Positions 1-8,520 of a stretch of DNA of 12,111 nt are shown in pieces. The stretch comes from Neocallimastix lanati (nom. inval.) (Eukaryota > Neocallimastigomycota > Neocallimastigomycetes > Neocallimastigales > Neocallimastigaceae). A program made the translations under genes and the position numbers. The notes below the pieces were generated by a model. It had not been told where the DNA came from. It did not search any database and saw only the letters and a list, made by a program, of their open reading frames with translations. The DNA lies in assembly GCA_016946835.1 (NCBI GenBank), contig JACVTC010000681.1:1-12111 (forward strand), given 5' to 3'. The first letter of the stretch is position 1. Each line of letters begins with the position of its first letter.

Positions 1-425
1 AATTATATACATAAAATTAAAATTATAAAAAACAAAATATTAATAAATGAGTAAAAATAATTAAAATAGCAAAGATTATTATTGTTAAGCATTATCAATA
101 TCATATGAACATTAAGTAAAACCTTTAAGATACGCCACATGAAATCTCAAGTATAATCTTATTCTGTTGAAGTATAACCTTATTCTATACATATAATCCA
201 AATAAATAATAATTAATTTAATATAAATAAATAAAATGTACTTTTACCGAAGCGCCATGTAGGACTGGTTATTTATTGATATTATTTAATTTAAAACACA
301 ATTATATATTATAAATATTTATAATAACCTATTTTTTTATTTATAAATAAAATTATTATATTATAAATAAAATTATTATTAAATATAAAATTTCTACTAG
401 CTTTTATTTATATATATTTATCTGT

Positions 426-464
<39 letters not shown>

Positions 465-491
465 TGTATTTATGTATTTATTTATTTATTT

Positions 492-555
<64 letters not shown>

Positions 556-775
556 TGTATTTATGTATTTATTTATTTGTTTATTTATGTATTTATTTAT
601 GTATTTATTTATTTATTTAAAATTCTTAAATTTTTTTATTAATAAATTTTTTTCTTTATTTTGTGAAAGTCCATTTTTATTTTAAAAATAAATTTAGAAG
701 AAATTAAACCAAAAGAAATAAGTAAATATTAAAATATAATTATAATAATATATATATTTATAAAAAATATGAATA
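1..775. other. AT-rich intergenic region upstream of MZT1
   Basis: No gene could be supported here. The first 420 bases are AT-rich with a few less AT-rich islets, notably around 130-150 and 247-265, which share CATG/GGCG-type words. A 17-base motif (AAGTATAAYCTTATTCT) occurs twice, starting at 149 and 170, as a 21-bp direct duplication. From about 421 the sequence is a TTTA-type repeat. The last 130 bases before the MZT1 start are a plausible promoter and 5' untranslated region, but no element stands out from the AT background. Confidence 0.6.
421..620. repeat. Interrupted (TTTA)n microsatellite
   Basis: About 200 bp of TTTA units, interrupted by single T-to-G changes giving TGTATTTA words near 464-476, 555-568 and 585-602. 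Read as protein it is a meaningless Leu/Phe/Ile/Tyr run, so the open frame across it is not a gene. The interruptions suggest an older array than the perfect TTTA array at 5664-5793. Confidence 0.9.
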
Positions 776-786
776 ATGGATTCTGA
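769..786 (+). promoter_or_regulatory. Short upstream reading frame overlapping the MZT1 start
   Basis: An ATG at 769-771 opens a five-codon frame (MNNGF) that stops with TGA at 784-786, overlapping the MZT1 ATG at 776 in a different frame. If the transcript starts upstream of 769, scanning ribosomes meet this ATG seven bases before the real start. That could lower MZT1 translation or rely on leaky scanning. The frame is seen directly; its use is inference. Confidence 0.35.
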
Positions 787-964
787 CCAAGCAATTCAAG
801 CAAGAGAAACTGTCGAAATTTTATATGAAATATCACAACTCCTAAACACTGGTCTGGATCGTGAAACTTTATCTTATTGTATATCTTTATGTGAAGCAGG
901 AGTAAATCCAGAAGCTTTAGCTGCCGTAATTAAAGAATTAAAACAAATTGCAAATGTTTCATAA
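776..964 (+). CDS. MZT1: Mitotic-spindle organizing protein 1 (MOZART1/Mzt1)
   Basis: A 62-residue intronless gene that matches the MOZART1 family along its whole length. Residues 10-30 carry the family core [19 protein letters not shown], followed by [27 protein letters not shown], the characteristic three-helix pattern with LCE-G-NPEALA. The length is close to short fungal members and below the roughly 80 residues of animal ones, because the N- and C-terminal tails are minimal. In this family the protein binds N-terminal extensions of gamma-tubulin complex subunits and helps place and activate the gamma-tubulin complex at spindle poles and other microtubule-organising centres. The start is the first in-frame ATG and gives the expected N-terminus; an out-of-frame upstream ATG lies seven bases before it. 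The gene converges on the pseudogene ending near 1012, leaving about 50 bp between them. I am very sure of the family; function is by homology. Confidence 0.95.
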   Translation: MDSDQAIQARETVEILYEISQLLNTGLDRETLSYCISLCEAGVNPEALAAVIKELKQIANVS

Positions 965-1080
965 TCATCAAAAAATTGAATAGTATAATTAAAAAATTTT
1001 TTTTTTTTGAATTATCTACTAGTTGGATTAATTATGGTAATGCATTTAATGATTTCTTGATAAACTTCTTTTTACCTGGC

Positions 1081-1725
1081 TCTTCGGAAGGAACTTCAAC
1101 TACTTCTTCCTTATCCTCAATTGGAACTTCTTCAACTGATTCTTTAACAACTTCCTTTTCACCAGTAATTGGATTAATTATGGTAATGCATTTAATGATT
1201 CTCTTGATAAACTTCTTTTCATCTGGTTCTTCGGAAGGAACTTCAACTATTTCTTCCTTAACCTCAGTTTCTTCCTCAACCGCAATTGGAACTTCTTCAA
1301 CTGATTCTTTAACAACTTCCTTTCTACTAGTAATTGGATTAATTATGGTTATACATCTAATGATTCTCTTGATAAACTTCTTTTTATCTGGTTCTTCGGA
1401 AGGAACTTCTACTATTTCTTCCTTAACCTCAGTTTCTTCCTTAACCACAACTGGAACTTCATCAACTAGCTCTTCAACAACTTCCTTTTCACCAGTAGTT
1501 GGATTAATTTTGGTAATACATTTAATGATTTTCTTGATAAACTTCTTTTTACCTGGTTCTTTGGAAGGAACTACAACTATTTCTTCCTTAACCTCAGTTA
1601 CTAATTCTTCATCTGGCTTATCATCTATGACATCTGACCGTTTTTCAGTTGGTTTAGGAACTTTTTTAGTTTGATTTTTTTCAATTAGTTTAAAAATTTC
1701 TTTAGTTTGATTTTCTTCAATTGAC
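1081..1725 (-). repeat. Coding tandem repeat, 165-bp units (truncated copy)
   Basis: The TCTTCGGAAGG-type word (SEEP codons on the minus strand) recurs at 1081, 1228, 1393 and 1558, spacings of 147, 165 and 165 bp. The 147-bp spacing is an 18-bp in-frame deletion removing six residues between VPI and the next KEE. Units appear in the same order as in the other copy (an EELVDEVP unit, then a TSRKEVVKE unit, then a GEKEVVKE unit), so the array existed before the gene was duplicated. Confidence 0.85.
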
Positions 1726-1803
1726 TTTTTTCAATTTCATCCAAATTGGTAATCTTATTATATTTCGAAGTATTATCATCAATACTCTTTGGTATAGTTA
1801 CAC

Positions 1804-1991
1804 CTATTTATTTAATAATCAAAAAAATATAAAAAAATGATAAAAAAAATATATATTAAAATATTATTTTAAATTAATGTTCTTCAGCAATATATATATT
1901 TATTTATTTTAAGATATATTTATATTAGTAAAATATTTATAATTAAACTATTAATAATTATTAACAATTTAATTTAAATAATTATATATAC
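1804..1991 (-). other. Intron in the truncated repeat-gene copy
   Basis: GT at 1991-1990 (CTAG|GTATATA) and AG at 1805-1804 (AAATAAATAG|GTG) bound 188 nt of very AT-rich sequence. The splice is phase 1 and keeps the frame open on both sides. The donor context, acceptor context and length match the 186-nt intron of the paralog, which supports both calls. Confidence 0.7.
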
Positions 1992-2133
1992 CTAGTAATA
2001 TTATTTTTCCAACTTGTTTTACAACTTTTTTTCCACCTTTACTAACTTTTTTTCCAACTTTTTTTCCAACTTTTATTCCAACTTTTTTTTTAACGTTTTT
2101 ATTTTTATTTTTTTTTCCATCTTTAAAATGCAT

Positions 2134-2240
2134 ATTTTGTTTTAAAAATAGTTTATATTACAAATAATAGATAAAATATGATAACTAAATTTTTAATATA
2201 TGATTAATTTTTTTTTCCTTTAAAAAATATTTTAATAATA
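2134..2240 (-). promoter_or_regulatory. Conserved upstream region, truncated repeat-gene copy
   Basis: The roughly 105 bp before the exon 1 ATG match the same interval upstream of the other copy with only a few base changes and small indels, including shared words such as AACTAAATTTTTAATATATG. No individual element can be named. It was duplicated along with the gene and probably includes the 5' untranslated region and core promoter. Confidence 0.4.
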
Positions 2241-2243
2241 ATA

Positions 2244-2312
<69 letters not shown>
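2234..2312. repeat. (AAT)n microsatellite
   Basis: Roughly 25 AAT/ATA units with two short interruptions. A shorter AAT array sits at the equivalent place upstream of the other gene copy (about 4976-5000), so the microsatellite was probably inside the duplicated segment and has since changed length. Confidence 0.85.
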
Positions 2313-2320
<8 letters not shown>

Positions 2321-3180
2321 GGTTTTATCTCTTTTTCGGTGTGTCTTTTTTATTATTATTATTTTTTTATGTCCATTTTAAAAATATTTAATTAATTTTT
2401 ATTCAATTATAAAAAAAATTTTTTTTTCTTTTTTTTTTTTTTTTTTTTTTTTATAAAAAATCATATATTAATTTTTTATTATATATCATTTATGAAAAAT
2501 AATTACGTCTTTTTTTTTTTTTTTTTTTTTGAATATTTAAAATGAACATCGGATATATGAAATAGTATTATTCTTTTCAATTTAATAAAAAATACAATAT
2601 GAATAAATGAATAAAATAAAAATATAATTAATATTTTTTTTTCTTTTATTTATATATATATATATTTATATTTTATTAAATTATTATATTAATAAAAACA
2701 ATTATTAAATAATAAATTATTATTTAATAATTAATTATAAATAAAGGATTTAAAAACATATAGTTATATATATATATATATATTAAAATATTATATTTTT
2801 CTTTTTATAACTTAACTTAATATTTCATAATTTATTATTATATTATTATTATATTATTTTTTTTATTATATATGTATATATATATTTTAAAAAAAAAAAA
2901 AAAAAAAAAAGTTTAGATTGAAAATATTGAAAATAGTTTCTTTTTTTATAATTTCTTAATTACTTTATTTATATTAATTTTAATTTTTGTTTCTTTCTTT
3001 TTTTTTTGATAGTAATTTGTAATTATATAAATAACTTATTTTAATTTTTTTTTTTTTTTTTAGTTTAATCTACAAAAATTTCAAAAATAGGATATAATTA
3101 TATCACTGAATAAAAGAAATAATTATTTTAAAATTATATTGTTTATTAAAATAATATATCTATTCATTTAGTTATTTTCA

Positions 3181-4877
3181 TTATATTTCTTCTGTTCTTC
3201 TTTCTAATGATTGTAAATATTTAATTAAAGATTTACGTTCTCTAAGTATTTCTTTATCTTCACTATCAATTTTATCTAAAAGGATTATTTTTTGAGCTAA
3301 AAACTCCATAATTTTTCTAAACATTATTTCTAATTCACTTCTAGGTTGAGTTTTAACTCTTTTTTCATATTCATTTATTAATGGAATTATTCTAGTTACA
3401 GCTTCAAATCGAATGGATTCAATTAAACGTAAAGGTTGTTCTCTAGTAAAATTTCTTAATTCTCTTCTAGACATTCTATTTATATCATCTGGTTCAAATG
3501 GGGTTTCATCACCTAGCTCTTCAACAACTTCCTTTTCACCAGTAGTTGGATTAATTATGTTAATGTATCTAATGATTATCTTGGTAAACTTCTTTTCACC
3601 AATAGTTAGATTAGTTCTGGTAATGTATCTAATGATTCTCTGGATAAACTTCTTTCTATCTGGATCTTCGGAAGGAACTTCAACTATTTCTTCCTTAACC
3701 TCACTTTCTTCCTCAACCGCAATTGGAACTTCTTCAACTGATTCTTTAACAACTTCCTTTTCACCAGTAATTGGATTAATTATGGTAATGCATTTAATGA
3801 TATTCTTGATAATCTTCTTTTTACCTGGTTCTTCGGAAGGAACTTCAACTATTTCTTCCTTAACCTCAGTTTCTTCTTCAACCGCAATTGGAACTTCTTC
3901 AACTGATTCTTTAACAACTTCCTTTCTACTAGTAATTGGATTAATTATGGTAATACATTTAATGATTCTCTTGCTAAACTTCTTTCTATCTGGCTCTTCG
4001 GAAGGAACTTCAACTATTTCTTCCTTAACCTCAGTTTCTTCCTTAACCTCAAATGGAACTTCATCAACTAGCTCTTCAACAACTTCCTTTTCACCAGTAA
4101 TTGGATTAGTTATGGTAGTGCATTTAATGATTTTCTTGCTAAACTTCTTTTTACCTGGTTCTTCGGAAGGAACTTCAATTATCTCTTCTTTATCCTCAAT
4201 TACTAATTCTTCATCTGGCTTATCATTTATGACATCTGGCTGTTTTTCAATTGGTTTAAGAACATTTTTAGTTTGATTTTTTTCAATTGGTTTAACAATT
4301 TCTTTAGTTTGATTTTCTTCAAATTCATCCTTTAGTTCATCTAAATTGGTAATATTTTGAGATGACTGTTTTTCAGTTGGCTTATCTTCAAGCACAAGCT
4401 CTTTCTTTAGTTCAGATAAAACTTTTTCAACTGGAACTTTTTCAACTGACTCTTCATTAGTAGTTGGATTACCTTTTTTCTGAACTGGTAAATTTCTTGA
4501 TTGTTGATTTTCAGTGCTATTATAATCATCATTTGACATACATTTACCTCCTATTTATTTAATAATTAAAAAAATTGTAAAAAAAAATGATAAAAAAAAA
4601 AAATTAAAATATTATTTTAAATTAATATTCTTCTGTAATATATATTTATTTATTTTAAGATATGTTTATATAGTAAAATATTTATAATTAAACTATTAAT
4701 AATTATTAACAATTTAATTTAAATAATTATATATACCTAGTAATATTATTTTTCCAACTTGTTTTACAACTTTTCCAACTTTTTTTCCACTTTTTTCAAC
4801 TTGTTTTACAACTTTTCTTCCAACTTTTCCAACTTTTTTTCCAACTTTTCCAATTTTTTTCCACCTTTGAAATGCAT
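3181..4877 (-). CDS. Two-exon repeat protein with alternating acidic/basic 55-residue units
   Basis: Not a family I recognise. Exon 1 (4877-4737) encodes a basic stretch of KVGKK-type words ending in KIILL. A 186-nt intron (4736-4551, GT...TAG) joins in phase 1 to exon 2 (4550-3181), which reads GGKC and then the ATG at 4539 and 452 further residues. Exon 2 has an Asn/Gln/Lys/Glu-rich lead, then about four 55-residue units. Each unit has an acidic half (KEEIVEVPSEEP) and a basic-hydrophobic half (KKKFIKRIIKCITIINPITGEK). A unique tail of about 95 residues follows, likely helical and charged (from MSRRELRNF to the end). No signal peptide or membrane span is evident. Exon 1 is 141 nt where 142 is needed for frame: an A7 run at 4854-4860 lacks one base, giving an early TAA in codon 24. 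This may be an assembly error, a true break, or a sign that translation starts at 4539. The exon 2 frame is long and clearly under coding constraint. Confidence 0.7.
3520..4190 (-). repeat. Coding tandem repeat, 165-bp units (full copy)
   Basis: The word TCTTCGGAAGG recurs at 3665, 3830, 3995 and 4160, exactly 165 bp apart, so every unit is 55 codons and length changes keep the frame. The unit nearest the C-terminus is modified: its basic half is partly duplicated (two RYI-type segments between about 3540 and 3660). High identity between units at DNA level suggests recent expansion or homogenisation. Confidence 0.9.
4551..4736 (-). other. Intron in the repeat-protein gene
   Basis: Bounded by CTAG|GTATATA (donor at 4736) and AAATAAATAG|GAGG (acceptor at 4551), 186 nt, phase 1. 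It aligns end to end with the 188-nt intron of the truncated paralog. The codons after the junction (GGKC, then Met) stay in frame with the long exon 2 reading frame. Confidence 0.7.
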
Positions 4878-4985
4878 ATTTTGTTTTAAAATAGTTTATA
4901 TTATAAATAATAGATAAAATATGATAACTAAATTTTTAATATATGATTAATTTTTTTTCTTTAAAAAAAATTTTATAATAATAAT
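4878..4985 (-). promoter_or_regulatory. Conserved upstream region, full repeat-gene copy
   Basis: Nearly identical to the DNA before the truncated copy's exon 1. Sequence similarity falls away at the A-rich and AAT-repeat DNA beyond about 4985-5005, which marks the outer edge of the duplicated segment. It probably contains the core promoter and 5' untranslated region. Confidence 0.4.
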
Positions 4986-5663
4986 AATAATAATAATAAT
5001 TTAAATAAAAATAAAATAAAAAAAAAAAAATAAAGAAAAAAAAGTGAACTTTTTATATAATTTTTATAATTGTTATGTCTATTTTATATATATATGTTTG
5101 TAAATTTAATTTAATTTTATCCAATTAGAATAAAAAAAAAAAAAAAAAATTTTAAAATAAAAATTTTAGACTTTAATAATTAATATTTTTTTTTTTTTTT
5201 TTTTTTTTTAAATATTTACTTATTACCTTTTATTTATTCTAACTGGAACCAACATTAAATATATTTCATCAAAAAATACTTCAATCAAATCTATAGAAGG
5301 TTATATATGATAAATTTTATTCAATTCATGATTTTTTTTTTTATACTCTTAACAAGTGTATTTAATATTTCATTATCTTTTTCCAATATAAATATATATT
5401 TTTTATTTTATTTATTTTTTATTTTATTTATTTCTTATATATACATATATAAATTTTATTATATATATTATCAATTATTTGATATTTTATTTTAATTATT
5501 GTGGATTCATTTTTATTCTTTATTATTTTTATTTTATTTTTTTAACTTCCAGTTTTAATAAATTCTTAGTACCTTTAATTCATTATGTACAATTTCATAT
5601 GAATGAATTTTTCTCAAATATTAACATTAATTTTATCCGTTTATGAAAATAAATAGTTGTTCC

Positions 5664-5793
<130 letters not shown>

Positions 5794-5962
5794 CATAATA
5801 TAATCTTTAAAATAAATGGAACAATTTATATTATATTTAATAACTAAAAAAATTAAAATTAATTAATCATTAATTTTTCTTCTTCTTATTATTATTATTC
5901 TAAATTTATTCTCTCCTATATTATATATATATTTATTTTTAAATGTCCATTTTTTTTAGATA

Positions 5963-6001
<39 letters not shown>

Positions 6002-6551
6002 TCATAACTATTTTTATTAAAAGTATTTTATTATTATCCAATTAAATTCTTATATTTAATCTTATATTAAATCTTATATTAAATTTTTTATTAAAAGATT
6101 TAACATAAGATTGTTACTTCTTTTTACTTCCAAAAAAAAAAAAAAAAAAAAAAGTCAAATTTTTTGAAAATTTTTAAAAAAAATTTAAAATAATATTTTT
6201 TTTTTATTATAATATGAAAATATGTTATATAAAATATATATATATATTTTATTTTCGTTATAATAATTTAAAATTATATAAAAATATATATTTTTTATAA
6301 TTTATATTTATATTTTTATTAGTGTTGAAAAATTAGGAAATATTCATTTAACCGATTTATTATTAACAAATAAAAAAAAAAATAAAATAAAATAAGATAA
6401 ATAATTAAAAAAAAAAAAATAAAAATAAAAAAAAAATAAACAAAAAAGATATTTAACAAGATAATTTTATGTATAGTAGTTTTTTACTTAATTATAAACT
6501 ATTAAACTATTAATATCTTTAATTATATAAGAATTATTTTTATAAATATAG

Positions 6552-6582
<31 letters not shown>

Positions 6583-7098
6583 GTATAATAAATATTAATT
6601 TAAATGTCATTTTCATTTTATTTTTTTTTTTTTTCTATTAAACATAATTATATTATTTTATTAATAAAGAGGATTATAACAATTTTTTTCTTTATTTAAA
6701 CAAGATTATATTAAATAGAATTATATTATTTTTTAAAAAGGATTAAAACAATTTTTTTTAATAATAATTTTGTATTTCATTAAAGATTTTTTTTTATCCT
6801 ACATAATTATGTTCATAAATGAAATAACATTTAACATTATATTAAAAATTTTAAGAAAAAAAAATATATATATATATATTTAAAACTATATTATTAATAA
6901 ATTAAAATATTAAAATGAAAAATTTATATATACTTTTATATATATATATATATTCATATAAACTAAGTTTTTTTTTTTTTATAGCCGCAATTATTTCTAA
7001 CTTATATACTTTATTTATTTATTCATTTATAAAATAGATGTATATTTCTTAAAAAAAATATATATATATATATTAATAAATAAAAAAAACACAAAATT

Positions 7099-7102
<4 letters not shown>

Positions 7103-7142
<40 letters not shown>
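7103..7142. repeat. Poly(A) run of 40
   Basis: An uninterrupted A tract of 40 bases, the longest homopolymer in the window. It could be an old retroposed tail, but no coding or transcript-like sequence lies immediately to its left, so it is more simply a slippage-prone homopolymer typical of this genome. Confidence 0.9.
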
Positions 7143-7144
<2 letters not shown>

Positions 7145-7207
7145 ATTTATTTAAATTGAACATAATTATTTTTTAGATTGTAACACGAAATAAAAAAGTA
7201 ATATTCA

Positions 7208-7306
7208 AAATAAAGTGTACAAATAAATTCTGAAAAAAAAAAATAAAGTGTATAAATAAATTCTGAAAAAAATAATAAAGTGTATAAATAAATTATGGAA
7301 AAAAAA
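7208..7306. repeat. Three tandem copies of a 33-bp unit
   Basis: The unit AATAAAGTGTATAAATAAAT plus TCTGAAAAAA occurs three times, with the GTGTA word at 7215, 7248 and 7280 (spacings 33 and 32). The third copy has ATGG in place of CTGA. It lies just downstream, on the minus strand, of the broken pseudogene that ends near 7363. Confidence 0.85.
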
Positions 7307-7362
7307 AGTCCATATACAATCTTACCTCTATTTATAAGATTTCTGTTGAAAAGGAATTCTTA

Positions 7363-8033
7363 TCCTGAATAAGGGTTTGAATGGACAATCCGAAAGGTAT
7401 TATGGTCTTCTCTCTCTCCTCCAGAAGGCACAGGTCCTGCAGGCCTATCCTATCTTAACTGTATTTTTTCAGAAATGATGCTCCTGGTGAGTTTGTATTT
7501 ATACCGTCGGAATAGCAATTCCTTCTCGAATACCAGAGGACCTAGGCATAATTTCTTTAAATGAGAGAGCTTAGCTTGCAGATCACACCAAGAATAGTCA
7601 TTTTATAATAATCACCACAGGAATCAGAAATGATTTGATTATGAAACAAAACATCCTATTCCCTTTTTTTATAGTTTAAATCAATAATGTCTGCATCTCT
7701 TTCTTCCACCAAGAAGAAAGTTATATACTCTGGTACTACGTCACATATATATTTATACACTCACTGTTCAGTAAATTACTAATATTCACACGATTATCAT
7801 CATTTTACCATTTGACTTATTCATGATATTATTAGTAATGATACTATTATTTTCACTATCATTAAAATTCATATTCCTATTTTCACAATCAAATCTACTA
7901 CTATTATTAGCAACAGTATTACTATTATTATAATTATAATTATCATTAATATTATTCACTTCGTCACTACTATCAGAATTAGTACCTGATATTCTATATT
8001 ATTATTAGATTTTACATTACTAATTGATACTGG
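7363..8033 (-). pseudogene. Heavily broken pseudogene, unrecognised protein with Asn-rich N-terminal part
   Basis: On the minus strand, protein-like text continues across three frames with several breaks. From 8033 to about 7987 it is Ser/Asn-rich. From 7998 to 7789 it is an Asn/Asp/Ser-rich segment (for example GTNSDSSDEVNNINDN and NNSSRFDCENRN). From 7804 to about 7757, in another frame, it reads NDDNRVNISNLLNSEC. From 7760 to 7599 it reads VVPEYITFFLVEERDADIID, with one internal TAG at 7656. From 7602 to 7363 it reads DYSWCDLQAKLSHLKKLCLG and beyond, with a TAG at 7450 and a stop at 7360. Base composition is far less AT-rich than the surroundings, with no repeats, as expected of former coding sequence. 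At least three frameshifts and two or three stops make it non-functional. A CAG acceptor after TTACTAA near 8031 hints at an original intron. I cannot name the parent gene; a functional paralog elsewhere in the genome is likely. Confidence 0.6.
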
Positions 8034-8318
8034 TCAATATTTAGTAATAACGAAAAAAAATTTTTTTTCAGAAAGAATTTGGAAATTCAAAAGAAAATAA
8101 CCCATATATATAAAAAGAAATTAAAAAAAAAAAAACTTAATTTATATAATGAAATAATGAATAAATAAAAAAGTAGATATATATATTGTTATATATATAT
8201 TGTTATATCATAAAAATTATATATATAATAAAATAGAATAATTTAATAAGAATTTTTTTTTTTAAAGTTTTATTTTTATATACTTGATTTTCTAAAAATT
8301 TATTTATCGAGATTATTA
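8034..8318. other. AT-rich spacer
   Basis: Mostly AT-rich DNA with short A runs and TA repeats, including a duplicated TATATATTGTTATATATATTGTTATAT-type stretch near 8178-8208. No gene or RNA feature is visible. The first part may include the intron or upstream part of the broken gene to its left. Confidence 0.5.
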
Positions 8319-8420
8319 TATGTTAGTGTATGATGGAAATGCAGCACTTATGTGACTCTACCATTTCCAAGATGCATCTGCATATACTTTTAGACCTACC
8401 TGTTTTAATACCAAAATGCA
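8319..8420 (-). pseudogene. Possible scrap of a Ty1/copia-type RNase H
   Basis: A 100-bp islet of mixed composition in otherwise AT-rich DNA. On the minus strand it reads CILVLKQVGLKVYADASWKW, a stop (TAG at 8358-8360), then SHISAAFPSYTNI. The VYADASW word resembles the DADW/DASW motif that opens the RNase H domain in Ty1/copia polyproteins, where an S-x-S-G stretch usually follows at a similar distance. The match is short, has an internal stop and lacks the flanking motifs, so this is a suggestion only. The same islet contains an 8-bp inverted repeat (8334-8341 with 8362-8369), so a structured RNA is an alternative. Confidence 0.3.
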
Positions 8421-8520
8421 TTTTTTATTAATTTCATAGAGAATTATATTTAATCAAACTTGATAGATTATCTCATATAAATCTATATAATTCTTTTCTT
8501 GATTTATATATATATATATT

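Larger units (their letters stand above)
1012..2133 (-). pseudogene. Truncated, frameshifted copy of the 55-residue-repeat gene
   Basis: Read on the minus strand, an ATG at 2133 opens exon 1 (2133-1992, 47 codons plus one base), a basic stretch rich in KKVG words. A donor at 1991 (G|GTATAT) and acceptor at 1804 (AAATAG) remove a 188-nt intron, and the phase-1 junction joins in frame to exon 2. Exon 2 runs about 25 codons with the words ITNLDE, then meets a frameshift near a T6 run at about 1727-1735. The frame beyond it stays open through four repeat units at 165-, 165- and 147-bp spacing, down to about 1055. There a missing base relative to the other units gives FIKKSLNALP and a stop at 1032; the original frame would stop at 1012. 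The C-terminal helical tail of the paralog at 3181-4877 is absent. Two shifts plus truncation favour a pseudogene, though homopolymer assembly errors could explain the first shift. The family is not recognised. Confidence 0.75.
2134..3180. other. Intergenic region between the two repeat-gene copies
   Basis: No gene is visible. Bases 2134-2240 are nearly identical to 4878-4985 and form the conserved upstream region of both copies. An (AAT)n stretch spans about 2234-2312. Long homopolymers follow: T runs ending near 2452 and 2530, and an A run of about 22 at 2889-2910. The rest is AT-rich with TA dinucleotide repeats, and 3060-3180 is the downstream flank of the gene at 3181-4877. Confidence 0.6.

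Noticed and set aside
421-620. CRISPR-like array
   Set aside because: The repeats are 4-bp microsatellite units with no spacers, in a eukaryotic context.
464-685. 73-codon open frame on the plus strand
   Set aside because: It translates a TTTA microsatellite into a Leu/Phe/Ile/Tyr periodic string; no real protein features.
976-1674. 232-codon plus-strand open frame rich in Ser/Thr
   Set aside because: It is the antisense shadow of the 165-bp coding repeats; the minus-strand reading matches the paralog, intron phase and codon structure.
3413-4276. 287-codon plus-strand open frame
   Set aside because: Again antisense to the repeat array of the full gene copy; period and composition follow from the minus-strand codons.
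5307-5495. 62-codon hydrophobic plus-strand open frame
   Set aside because: Almost entirely Phe, Ile, Tyr, Leu and Ser, as expected from AT-rich DNA; no flanking gene structure.
6321-6395. Coding-like phrase SVEKLGNIHLTDLLLTNK after a TTTTTATTAG acceptor-like sequence
   Set aside because: Too short, runs into Lys/Asn homopolymer and has no matching upstream exon; could be chance.
8325-8410. tRNA or C/D-box RNA in the mixed-composition islet
   Set aside because: No T-arm GTTCRA motif or acceptor stem, and no box D CTGA in a suitable position after the TGATGG word.
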